Shown: one piece after another, positions 1 through 6,886 of the stretch
Position numbering within the stretch: the first letter of the stretch is position 1
How the letters are laid out: each line of letters begins with the position of its first letter
Assembly (NCBI GenBank): GCA_029258405.1
Contig: JARHYY010000134.1
Span: forward strand, 1 to 8,336
Direction: 5' to 3'
Length of the DNA: 8,336 nt
DNA from: Helicobacteraceae bacterium
GTDB taxonomy: Bacteria > Campylobacterota > Campylobacteria > Campylobacterales > Helicobacteraceae
Position numbers and translations under genes: made by a program
The notes under the pieces: generated by a model
The model's database searches: none
Seen by the model: only the letters and a program-made list of their open reading frames with translations
What the model was told of the DNA's origin: nothing

Positions 1-7
1 CTATAAA

Positions 8-146
8 AGATTCTTTGTTTATTGTATTGAATAAAATGATATATCTTATGAGATACATGAATATTACATATGGTAAGCTCTGTTAAGTGCTTATGTATTA
101 AAATGGTTATGTGGTTTTTGGGGGGGGGGTAAAAAAAGGGGGGGCA
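8..146 (+). repeat. Dispersed repeat, copy A (right part only, cut by window start)
   Basis: This stretch aligns with 6741-6843. Shared blocks are an identical 11-mer (ttctttgttta, 11-21 and 6745-6755), then 44-79 against 6756-6791, where I count 30 of 36 bases identical without gaps, including the identical run agatacatgaatatt. A related G-run / A-run / G-run ending follows in both copies. Copy A has an extra 22 bases after the 11-mer and longer homopolymers. The orientation is the same as in the other two copies. The left part of this copy, if present, lies outside the window. The boundaries are approximate and the function is unknown. Confidence 0.75.
120..144. repeat. Homopolymer block G10-T-A7-G7
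   Basis: Ten G, one T, seven A and seven G occur in a row inside repeat copy A. The matching place in copy B (6815-6836) has the interrupted form G6-TAGT-A5-G3-T-G3. Uninterrupted G runs of this length are prone to slippage in Helicobacter and Campylobacter, so the length may vary between isolates or within a culture. The block lies about 300 bp upstream of the petA start codon, too far to sit in the core petA promoter proposed at 405-410. Confidence 0.9.
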
Positions 147-404
147 ATAGTGTTATAAGATAAGTTGCAATAAAGTATAACCCTCACAAAATAAAAATAG
201 TTTTTATGATGGAGAATCAGAAATGAGTTAGTATCTAGGATATAATCTTCAAATACTGTTTCTATATAATATATTTAATCTTTATAAAAATATTTTAGAA
301 TATATAAAAATGAAAAAGTCGTGGAGCTAGGATTTTTAGATGGGGTGATTTATATTTTTTAAAAATAAAGTAATAAATGTACTCTATTTTAAGTTAATTA
401 GGGT

Positions 405-410
405 TAGAAT
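405..410 (+). promoter_or_regulatory. Possible -10 box for petABC
   Basis: TAGAAT matches five of six bases of the TATAAT -10 consensus. Transcription starting about 7 bases downstream would give a leader of about 30 bases before the petA ATG at 448. No good -35 box is visible, which is usual for the main Helicobacter sigma factor; the upstream sequence is AT-rich. Other AT-rich hexamers nearby could serve instead, so this is a weak call. Confidence 0.3.
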
Positions 411-447
411 CTTTAATGTAAATATTATTATATCAAAGGGGAAGCTT

Positions 448-957
448 ATGTCTTCAGAAAATGTAAGTAGACGTGATTTCCTGGGTATGGCTTTAGGCGG
501 GGTTGCACTTGTTGGGGCGGGTGCTACATTGATTGCCATCAAAGGAACATGGGATCCATTACCTAGCGTAATTGCTGCAGGTTTCACTACAGTGGATTTA
601 AGTCCAATGACTGAAGGTGAATTAAGGATTGTAGAATGGAGGGGCAAGCCTGTATATATTCTTAAAAAAACAGCTGCTATGCAAGAATGTAAAGACAGAG
701 ATGTTGTTGTTGCCCAAAGTGCATATTCAGTGGGCATACAAATTTGCACTCATCTTGGCTGTATTCCAGCATATATACCAAGTACAATGCAATTTAAATG
801 TGCCTGCCATGGAGGGGAGTTTGATGTTTGTGGTAGAAATACTTTTGGTCCGCCACCATCACCTATGGAAATACCCCCCTTTAAGATAGAGGGAAGCACT
901 CTTGTATTGGGCGAAGAAGGACCAGAATATCAAGCCTTAAAAGCGGCTAATGCGTAA
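448..957 (+). CDS. petA: Rieske iron-sulfur subunit of the bc1-type complex
   Basis: The 169-residue protein carries the [2Fe-2S] cluster that takes the first electron from quinol at the outer face of the inner membrane. A twin-arginine signal/anchor (SRRDFLG, residues 7-13) precedes a hydrophobic Gly/Ala-rich segment (about 14-31), implying Tat export of the folded protein. The cluster boxes are C100-T-H102-L-G-C105 and C118-A-C120-H121-G-G. By family knowledge C100, H102, C118 and H121 bind the cluster, and C105/C120 form the nearby disulfide. Gly123 and Phe125 replace the Ser and Tyr that raise the potential in mitochondrial-type proteins, suggesting a low-potential, menaquinol-linked centre (inference). 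The start at 448 has a good AAGGGGAAG site six bases upstream. It is the first gene of petABC, 14 bp before petB. Confidence 0.96.
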   Translation: MSSENVSRRDFLGMALGGVALVGAGATLIAIKGTWDPLPSVIAAGFTTVDLSPMTEGELRIVEWRGKPVYILKKTAAMQECKDRDVVVAQSAYSVGIQICTHLGCIPAYIPSTMQFKCACHGGEFDVCGRNTFGPPPSPMEIPPFKIEGSTLVLGEEGPEYQALKAANA

Positions 958-971
958 CAAAGGAGAATGGT

Positions 972-2201
972 ATGGCAGAATTTAAAGAATCTCAAGGTGT
1001 CATAGACTGGCTTGATCAACGGTTAGCCATAAAAAAATTTACAAAAGTAATGATGACAGAATATTGGATTCCAAAAAATATTAATTTTTTATGGGCAATG
1101 GGTGTAACCCTTTTGATATTGTTTCTTTTGCTTTTTGTGTCTGGGTTGATGTTGCTTATGTATTATAAGCCTGATACTAAACTCGCTTTTGATAGTGTTA
1201 ATCAAACTATTATGCAAGAAGTGGCATTTGGCTGGCTATGGAGGCATATTCATGCAGTGGCTGCATCAGTTATATTCCTTGTTATATATATTCACATGTT
1301 TGTAGGGATTTATTATGGTTCTTATAAAAGAGGAAGAGAGATGATTTGGATAAGCGGTATGTTACTGTTTATGATATTTTCTGCTGAAGCATTTAGCGGC
1401 TATATGCTTCCTTGGGGACAAATGAGTTTTTGGGCAGCAGCGGTAATTACGAATCTCTTTGGGGGGATACCCATTATTGGACCTGAATTAGTCATTTGGA
1501 TTAGGGGGAACTTTATTCCAGCAGATGCTACTTTAACGCGTTTTTTCATGTTGCATGTTGTTTTGCTCCCTGTGGTTATCTTAGCACTTATTGCTTTGCA
1601 TTTTTATACTTTGCGTTTTCCGCATGTGAATAATGAAACAGGTGAAGTTATTGATTTTGATAAAGAAGCAGAAAAATATAAAGCAGGGAATAAAAAAGAA
1701 TCAAAAGTAGTCGCTTTTTGGCCAGATTTTCTCTCTAAAGATATTTTTGTGGTTTGTGTTTTTATGGTGGGCTTTTTTTACCTCGTGTGTTTTCATTATA
1801 ATTTTGCAATGGATCCTATAAATTTTGATCCAGCCGATTCCCTTAAGACGCCCCCTCATATTTATCCTGAATGGTATTTTTTATGGAGCTATGAAGTACT
1901 TAGGGGCTTTTTCTTTAGTGCTGATTTAGGATTGATAGCTTTTGGTATTGCTAATGCTATTTTTCTTTTTATGCCTTTATTGGATAGAAGTAAAATTGTT
2001 GCACCAGCCCATAAGAGAGGGATTTTTTTTGTATGGTTTTGGTTGCTTGTTATTGACTTGATTGTTCTTACAATTTATGGAAAGTTACCACCAACAGGTG
2101 TTAATGCCTATATAGGTTTTATTGCTTCAATCTCCTTTTTGGCATTATTTGCTTTATTGCCATTTATTACAGCTACTGAAAATAAACGAGGAGGATATTA
2201 A
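972..2201 (+). CDS. petB: Cytochrome b subunit of the bc1-type complex
   Basis: The 409-residue polytopic membrane protein holds the two b haems and both quinone sites of the quinol:cytochrome c oxidoreductase. It is full length, with the haem-binding N-terminal half and the C-terminal quinol-site half in one chain, unlike the split b6/subunit IV form. Likely haem ligands are H94 and H108 in the second helix (WRHIHAV ... YIHMF, 13 residues between) and H195 and H210 in the fourth helix (14 residues between, as in cytochrome b6). The quinol-oxidation motif PEWY is at 299-302. About eight membrane helices are visible, with a charged loop rich in Lys and Glu around residues 225-252. The ribosome binding site AAGGAGA is at about 959-966. 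Its stop codon overlaps the petC start by one base (TAATG), indicating translational coupling. Confidence 0.97.
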   Translation: MAEFKESQGVIDWLDQRLAIKKFTKVMMTEYWIPKNINFLWAMGVTLLILFLLLFVSGLMLLMYYKPDTKLAFDSVNQTIMQEVAFGWLWRHIHAVAASVIFLVIYIHMFVGIYYGSYKRGREMIWISGMLLFMIFSAEAFSGYMLPWGQMSFWAAAVITNLFGGIPIIGPELVIWIRGNFIPADATLTRFFMLHVVLLPVVILALIALHFYTLRFPHVNNETGEVIDFDKEAEKYKAGNKKESKVVAFWPDFLSKDIFVVCVFMVGFFYLVCFHYNFAMDPINFDPADSLKTPPHIYPEWYFLWSYEVLRGFFFSADLGLIAFGIANAIFLFMPLLDRSKIVAPAHKRGIFFVWFWLLVIDLIVLTIYGKLPPTGVNAYIGFIASISFLALFALLPFITATENKRGGY

Positions 2202-3316
2202 TGAAAGAGCTTAAAATTCTTCTTTTACTTATTGTTATTACGGGCATTATTTATTGGGGGGTTGAACCGCTTGCACATAGTGTCATGCATCCCCATGTAT
2301 CGCCCCCAGATTATACTTTTAGAGATTCCATTGCACCAGAACCAACATTAGAGAGCGTTCGCAAAAAAATCTCTGATGAAAAAGTTGCAGAGCTACAAGA
2401 GCAGGTGCTTCAAGGAAGAGACATTAGCATCCTTTCAGATGAAGATAAAAAACAAATTGAAGATCAAATTAAAATGGAATTAGAAAAGCAGGCAGGAGCG
2501 ATAGATACAGAAGCTGAAAAGCTATATAAAGAGCAGCTTCAAGAATGGGGACATAAGAATGAAGAGGTATTTGCTGTTACCACTCAACTTATCAATGATG
2601 CAAATGCTGCTAATGGAGCAGAATTAGTTACAGGCAATTGTATAGCATGTCATAGTATTGAAACCCAAGGCTTTGCTCAAGCTATGGATAATGCAACATT
2701 GTCAAGCACTTATGGGGTGGTGCCTCCAGATCTTTCGCATGCGGGCTATATTTATGATAGCTACTATCTGTTTAATATTATTAAAGACCCTGCAGTAGCC
2801 TCAAAAGTGAGCCATAAATTTGCTGATGGTACAAAGGCACATCCTATGATAGCCTATAAAGATATTAATAGTGATGAAGAAATTGCTGATATGGTTGCTT
2901 ATTTAAAAAACATTGCCCCAAAAGAACTAGATGATAAGCAGGTTTTTCTTGATGCATGTGTGCGCTGTCATAGTGTAAAGTATGATGATGTACATGCAAC
3001 CTCAACAGCTGCTGATGTTAATGCATATATGGGAGTGCGTTATATTCCAGATTTATCGATGATTGTGAGAGCAAGGAGTTTGGAATATTTGCATACATTT
3101 ATCAATGACCCTCAAAAATTACTCCCCGGCACCTCTATGCCTCGTGTAGGTTTAAATGAAAATGCAGAGAAACAAATAATTGCGTATCTTGAAAGCGTGG
3201 GCGATAGCAAAAAAGAGCAAAGAGAAACACTTGGTATTTATATTATGATTTTCTTTGTTATTATGGCTGTGCTTGCATATTTTTGGAAGCAACGAATATG
3301 GAATAAACTTCATTAA
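2201..3316 (+). CDS. petC: Di-haem cytochrome c subunit of the bc1-type complex
   Basis: The 371-residue membrane-anchored periplasmic cytochrome passes electrons from the Rieske centre to soluble cytochrome c. An N-terminal hydrophobic segment (about 5-20) and a C-terminal one (about 344-362) would anchor both ends. There are two class-I-type haem domains: CIACH at 147-151 with likely axial Met216 (HPM), and CVRCH at 253-257 with likely axial Met313 (PGTSMP). This di-haem c replaces mono-haem cytochrome c1 in Campylobacterota. Residues about 45-130 form a highly charged, Glu/Lys/Gln-rich, probably helical or coiled-coil stretch before the first haem; from memory the H. pylori homologue is much shorter (about 285 residues). 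GAGGAGG at 2188-2194, six bases before the ATG, is a strong ribosome binding site. A terminator follows five bases after the stop. Confidence 0.96.
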   Translation: MKELKILLLLIVITGIIYWGVEPLAHSVMHPHVSPPDYTFRDSIAPEPTLESVRKKISDEKVAELQEQVLQGRDISILSDEDKKQIEDQIKMELEKQAGAIDTEAEKLYKEQLQEWGHKNEEVFAVTTQLINDANAANGAELVTGNCIACHSIETQGFAQAMDNATLSSTYGVVPPDLSHAGYIYDSYYLFNIIKDPAVASKVSHKFADGTKAHPMIAYKDINSDEEIADMVAYLKNIAPKELDDKQVFLDACVRCHSVKYDDVHATSTAADVNAYMGVRYIPDLSMIVRARSLEYLHTFINDPQKLLPGTSMPRVGLNENAEKQIIAYLESVGDSKKEQRETLGIYIMIFFVIMAVLAYFWKQRIWNKLH

Positions 3317-3320
3317 TCAT

Positions 3321-3346
3321 AAAATGGGGGGATACCCCCCATTTTT
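3321..3346 (+). terminator. Intrinsic terminator of petABC
   Basis: A perfect 11-bp stem (AAAATGGGGGG, 3321-3331, pairing with CCCCCCATTTT, 3335-3345) with an ATA loop ends in a T run and begins five bases after the petC stop. The A-rich 5' arm means the structure could also work on the opposite strand, although no minus-strand gene ends here. Confidence 0.85.
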
Positions 3347-3376
3347 ATAAATATGAACTTTTCTAAAGTCAGAGTG

Positions 3377-3382
3377 TATTAT
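3377..3382 (+). promoter_or_regulatory. Possible -10 box for the transporter-peptidase unit
   Basis: TATTAT preceded directly by TG lies between the petC terminator and the transporter start. It would give a leader of about 50 bases. The strong upstream terminator means a separate promoter is needed somewhere in 3347-3437, and this is the best candidate I see. No clear -35 box is visible. Confidence 0.35.
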
Positions 3383-3437
3383 GGCAATTTTTAATGAGCT
3401 TTTTTAAAGAGTTGATTTGAATTTGTGAGAGTAGGGC

Positions 3438-4976
3438 ATGGGAGTAAGCAGTTTTTTAAAGCTTGTTGAGAAGATAGGTAATAAAATACCTAGCGTAACA
3501 GAGCTTTTTATATTCATTCTCTTGATTGTTATGGCAGTTTCTTGTGTGTGTTCATATATCGACTTTCCTTACTATCTCATCAATGCCGATGGAAGTAAAG
3601 GAGAGCAAATTGTAATTAAAAACTTTTTTTCCTTTCCTTATCTTTTAGATTTGCTGATAAATTCAGTCAAAAATTTTATCTCTTTTCCTCCCTTAGCCTT
3701 TTCATTGGTGGTAGTATTTGGGATAGGCATAGCCGAAGAAAGCGGATTTTTACAAGTGCTTTTAGCTAAGCTTTATTCTGTTACACCCAAGAGATTTGTT
3801 GTGCCTATGTTGCTTTTGATTTCTGTGGCATGCCATATGCACTCTGATGGAGCATATTTATTTTTAATGCCCATGGCGGCTTTATTATTTCTGTCAGCAA
3901 ATAAGCACCCAGTAGCAGGTATTGCTACTGCATTTGCAGGGCTTGCTGGAGGTTTTGCAGCAAGTTTTACTCCTTCAGTAATAGATCCTATTATGCAAAC
4001 CTTTACTGAAAAAGCCGCTCATATTATTGATCCTAGTGTAAATATTAATGTGCTGTGCAATTACTTTGTTTCTTCCTTTAGTGTTATTGCTGTAGTTATG
4101 CTTTGTTGGTTTGTATGCGAAAAGATTGTTGAACCCTTTTTGAATGAAAACCTTCCTCTTGATAAGGATTGCAGAGGATTTATACAAAATGAAATTACCC
4201 CTTTGCAAAATAAGGCTTTTTTCTTTGCCTTTGGTGTGCTTATTGTTTTTGTGGTGCTTTTGGTGTTCTTGTCTTTTCCGCATGATTCTTTATTGAGGGG
4301 TCCAAGTGGCTCACTCACAGAAAAAGATGCTGGTTTAATGAAAATCTTAGTGCCTTTGCTCTTTTTATTTTTTGCCATTCCCGGATTTATTTTTGGCAAA
4401 ATAAGCGGTTCTTTAAAAAGCCTTCAAGATGCTATCAATGCTATGTGTAGCTCTATACAACCATTGATGAGTTTTATTATATTTTGTTTTGTATGCGGAC
4501 AATTTTTATATGTATTTAACGAATCTAATCTTTCAAAGCTTATAGCTATTAGCGGTGCGGAATTTTTGCGCTCTCTTGCTCTGCCCCCTGAAATAACTGT
4601 TTTTGGAATCATTGTTTTTGTAGGTTTTTTGAATCTTTTTGTAACTTCTGCTACATCAAAATGGGCAGTGCTAGCCCCTATTTTTGTGCCTATGCTTATG
4701 CTTGTAGGTATTGCCCCTGAACTTACACAAGCTGCTTTTAGGGTGAGCGATAGTGCTATTAATGTCATGACGCCACTTTTTCCATTCTATCCGCTCATTA
4801 TTAGCTGTTGTCAGAAATATTGCAAAAATACGGGGGTAGGCACTTTAAGTTCAATTATGATTCCTTATAGCATCGCCTTAATGATAGCCCTTACTTTTAG
4901 TTTATATTTTTTTTGGTTTTTTGGCATTCCCCTAGGCTTTGAAAGTCATTATGTTTATAATTTGCAAAAAGGATAA
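3438..4976 (+). CDS. AbgT-family transporter (p-aminobenzoyl-glutamate type)
   Basis: The 512-residue inner-membrane protein has many hydrophobic helices. It resembles E. coli AbgT and the gonococcal MtrF / Alcanivorax YdaH proteins along its length: N-terminal VEKIGNKIPSVTELFIFI, then HSDGAYLFLMPMAALLFL around residues 134-151, NLFVTSATSKWAVLAPIFVP around 400-420 (Trp409), and AAFRVSDSAINVMTPLFPF around 432-450 (Arg435, Asp438). The two S/T-rich hairpin regions and the FR-x-x-D element are family hallmarks near the substrate path. Known members import p-aminobenzoyl-glutamate, and MtrF and YdaH were reported to expel sulfonamides; the substrate here is unproven. The start at 3438 has only a weak ribosome site (GAG/GGG just upstream) but gives the usual family N-terminus. 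The next gene, a peptidase, starts 2 bp after the stop, which favours an uptake role. Confidence 0.9.
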   Translation: MGVSSFLKLVEKIGNKIPSVTELFIFILLIVMAVSCVCSYIDFPYYLINADGSKGEQIVIKNFFSFPYLLDLLINSVKNFISFPPLAFSLVVVFGIGIAEESGFLQVLLAKLYSVTPKRFVVPMLLLISVACHMHSDGAYLFLMPMAALLFLSANKHPVAGIATAFAGLAGGFAASFTPSVIDPIMQTFTEKAAHIIDPSVNINVLCNYFVSSFSVIAVVMLCWFVCEKIVEPFLNENLPLDKDCRGFIQNEITPLQNKAFFFAFGVLIVFVVLLVFLSFPHDSLLRGPSGSLTEKDAGLMKILVPLLFLFFAIPGFIFGKISGSLKSLQDAINAMCSSIQPLMSFIIFCFVCGQFLYVFNESNLSKLIAISGAEFLRSLALPPEITVFGIIVFVGFLNLFVTSATSKWAVLAPIFVPMLMLVGIAPELTQAAFRVSDSAINVMTPLFPFYPLIISCCQKYCKNTGVGTLSSIMIPYSIALMIALTFSLYFFWFFGIPLGFESHYVYNLQKG

Positions 4977-4978
4977 AT

Positions 4979-6205
4979 ATGAATTACAAACAACTTCAAA
5001 TTGATAAGTTTTTAAAGTATCTGAGCATTCCATCACAGAGCAATGCTCATTGCAATGAATTACCAAGCTCTAAAGGACAATATGAGCTTGCCTTGCTCTT
5101 AAAGCAAGAACTTGAATATTTAGGGCTAGAAAACATATTATTACAAGAAAATGCCATTCTCACTGCTACATTAAAAGGCGATAAGCATACACAAAGCATA
5201 GGCTTTTGTGCGCATCTTGATACTGTTGATGTAGGCTTAAGTCCTATTATTAAGCCACAGATTTTGAGATTTACCGGGAAACCTCTTGTGCTCAATAAAG
5301 AATATAATATTATTATAGACCCCCAAAAACATAAAGAGCTATTGAAATATATAGATGAGGAAATAATCTTTTCAGATGGTACAAGTGTATTAGGAGCAGA
5401 TAACAAAGCAGCTATCGCTACAATTATGACACTTTTAACATATTTAAAAAATGAAAAAGTAAAACATCCTAATATTCTTGTTTGTTTTGTGCCAGATGAA
5501 GAAATAGGACTACGAGGAGCAAAAGCATTAGATGCAAAACATTTTAACCCCAATTTTGCCTACACTATTGATTGTTGCGAACTTGGCGAATATGTTTATG
5601 AAACTTTTAATGCGGCTAGTGCATTTATTGAGATAGAGGGCGTTTGTGCCCACCCTATGAATGCAAAGGGTATTTTAATTAATCCTACACTTATTGCCTT
5701 GGATATAGCTAATAATTTTGAGCGTCTTAAAACACCAGAAAATACACAGGACTATGAAGGTTACATTTGGATTCAAGAAATCCACTCTAACCAATTAAAA
5801 TCGAGCATGATTCTTAATATCAGAGATCATGATAGAGCAAAATATGAATCAAAAAAGTATTATATTCAACAAGTTATAGCTCTTATGCAACTTCGTTATC
5901 CCAAGGCAAAAATAAGTTTAAAGATTGAAGATACATATAGCAATATCAAAGAAAGCATGAATGAGCACAATAAAGAAGCTTTAGAAATCTTATGCAAAGC
6001 ATTGCAACAGTGCAATATAGAGCCAAAAAATTTTCCTATGCGTGGGGGAACAGATGGAAGCTTTTTAAGCAGTAGAGGACTTTTTACGCCCAATTTTTTT
6101 ACAGGTGCTCATAATTTTCATTCAGCCTTTGAATTTCTACCGCTTTGCTCATTTTATAAAAGTTTTGAGGTAGCAAAAGCGATATGCACTATGCAAACAG
6201 CCTAG
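4979..6205 (+). CDS. pepT: Peptidase T-like M20B metallopeptidase (tripeptide aminopeptidase)
   Basis: The 408-residue cytoplasmic two-zinc peptidase is of the usual PepT length. It would remove the N-terminal residue from tripeptides or cleave a related small substrate. All expected active-site residues are present: H79-L-D81 (first metal ligand and catalytic-support Asp), D141 in GADNKA (bridging Asp), E174-E175 in PDEE (general base and ligand), D198 in DCCELG, and H381 in HNFH (last ligand). The dimerisation/lid domain spans roughly residues 210-320. The ribosome site AAGGA (4969-4973) lies inside the end of the transporter gene, five bases from the ATG, so the pair is probably co-transcribed and coupled. 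In E. coli the AbgT partners AbgA/AbgB are also M20 peptidases, of a different subfamily, which supports a transport-and-hydrolysis unit. I see no clear terminator directly after it. Confidence 0.93.
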   Translation: MNYKQLQIDKFLKYLSIPSQSNAHCNELPSSKGQYELALLLKQELEYLGLENILLQENAILTATLKGDKHTQSIGFCAHLDTVDVGLSPIIKPQILRFTGKPLVLNKEYNIIIDPQKHKELLKYIDEEIIFSDGTSVLGADNKAAIATIMTLLTYLKNEKVKHPNILVCFVPDEEIGLRGAKALDAKHFNPNFAYTIDCCELGEYVYETFNAASAFIEIEGVCAHPMNAKGILINPTLIALDIANNFERLKTPENTQDYEGYIWIQEIHSNQLKSSMILNIRDHDRAKYESKKYYIQQVIALMQLRYPKAKISLKIEDTYSNIKESMNEHNKEALEILCKALQQCNIEPKNFPMRGGTDGSFLSSRGLFTPNFFTGAHNFHSAFEFLPLCSFYKSFEVAKAICTMQTA

Positions 6206-6414
6206 CAAATTCTTAAAAACCTTATATTACAATTATTCTTGAATTTAATAAATCCCATTTCAATTTTTGCCAAAATCTCTCTTAAAATATCCCAACAAAA
6301 CAAACACTGCAATAAACCATCTCTTTGAAAGTCAAAATAGAGCTATTTCAGGGAGAGTTAAGCGGGGTGGGAGTTATTGTATTTGAGTTAAGAAATAAAA
6401 TATTGAAGGGAGGG

Positions 6415-6840
6415 GTATGCGAGATAAAGTAAAGTGCGACTTGTTCGCTTATAAATACCTAAGGGCATGAAATGGAGTGCTTTAGTAAATAAAAATTAAA
6501 TCTCACTATAATTCTAAAAATTTAAATGATAGGGTGGTCTTAAAGGAATTTACTGAATTTCACTATGCAATAAGCTATGTTATGAGCTCAAGCAAGCCTT
6601 TGAGTTGTTTTAATTAATCATAGTAATTTCAAAGAGCAATAAAAGGTTTTTGTAAGGCTAAAAGAGTAAAAACATTAAAAAAGAGCTAGCAAATTTTATG
6701 AATAAAAAATCTCATAATGCAAGTAATTAACCTCTACAAGAAGGTTCTTTGTTTATCTTGATAGATACATGAATATTGCATATGACAAGCTATATTGAAA
6801 TGCTTGTATGGTTTGGGGGGTAGTAAAAAGGGTGGGTATC
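6415..6840 (+). repeat. Dispersed repeat, copy B (apparently complete, about 0.43 kb)
   Basis: The left part, 6415-6554, aligns with copy C at 8195-8335. Shared blocks at matching offsets are gtatgc, acttgttc, tctcactata, attcta, aaatga and an identical 13-mer (aaaggaatttact). The right part, 6741-6840, aligns with copy A at the window start. Copy B is the only one where both parts are seen together, which is why I treat them as one element. The middle (6555-6740) has no partner in the window to compare. No terminal inverted repeats, transposase or target duplication are visible, and stops interrupt all frames. It may be a non-coding RNA family, a decayed mobile element or a decayed gene family. 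Confidence 0.7.
6507..6512 (+). promoter_or_regulatory. Promoter-like -10 box inside the repeat
   Basis: A perfect TATAAT in the context ctcactataattcta is preceded by AT-rich sequence. Copy C keeps the same context (8281-8296) with one extra A, giving TATAAA. Since the flanking bases drift more than this block, it may be functional. Transcription would start near 6519 and run rightward through the repeat towards the hairpin at 6853-6881. Confidence 0.35.
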
Positions 6841-6852
6841 GTCAATAAATGC

Positions 6853-6881
6853 TTCAAGCAAACCATTATAGTTTGCTTGAA
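6853..6881 (-). terminator. Hairpin at the end of the alcohol dehydrogenase gene
   Basis: TTCAAGCAAAC (6853-6863) and GTTTGCTTGAA (6871-6881) pair perfectly over 11 bp around a 7-base loop, five bases past the dehydrogenase stop on the minus strand. The following minus-strand sequence (GCATTTATTG) has only a weak T run, so it is a less than ideal intrinsic terminator. Read on the plus strand it is followed by AACTTTT, so it may also stop transcripts coming from pepT or from repeat copy B. Confidence 0.6.
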
Positions 6882-6886
6882 AACTT

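Larger units (their letters stand above)
1..447. other. Non-coding region upstream of petA
   Basis: No open frame here looks like a real gene. The minus-strand frame overlapping the far end is antisense to petA and resembles nothing. Positions 8-146 are the right-hand part of a dispersed repeat that includes a G10/A7/G7 homopolymer block. Positions 147-400 are AT-rich, with no strong hairpin or recognisable operator that I can support. A possible -10 box lies at 405-410. The petA ribosome binding site (AAGGGGAAG, 436-444) closes the region. No tRNA or known riboswitch is evident. Confidence 0.7.
6206..6886. other. Non-coding region between the convergent genes pepT and the alcohol dehydrogenase
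   Basis: No credible gene lies in these 680 bases; all frames are broken by stops. Positions 6206-6414 are AT-rich spacer with a small palindrome (AAATAG-AG-CTATTT, 6335-6348) of unknown meaning and no convincing pepT terminator. Positions 6415-6840 are the fullest visible copy of the dispersed repeat. Positions 6853-6881 form a perfect hairpin next to the dehydrogenase stop codon. Confidence 0.75.

Noticed and set aside
44..146. Repeat as a decayed protein gene (frame reading YLxRYMNIxYxKL in copies A and B)
   Set aside because: Substitutions are not concentrated at third codon positions, stops follow quickly in both copies, and the short similarity is explained by nucleotide conservation.
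384..749. Minus-strand 121-codon frame over the start of petA
   Set aside because: It is antisense to a clear Rieske gene and matches nothing I recognise; other reverse frames inside the transporter, pepT and dehydrogenase genes were dropped for the same reason.
6335..6348. Palindrome AAATAG-AG-CTATTT as an operator or terminator
   Set aside because: It is short, AT-rich, has no T run and stands far from any gene start.
6415..6840. Repeat as an insertion sequence or MITE
   Set aside because: I found no terminal inverted repeats, no transposase remnant and no flanking duplication; the ends may be misjudged, so this is not excluded.
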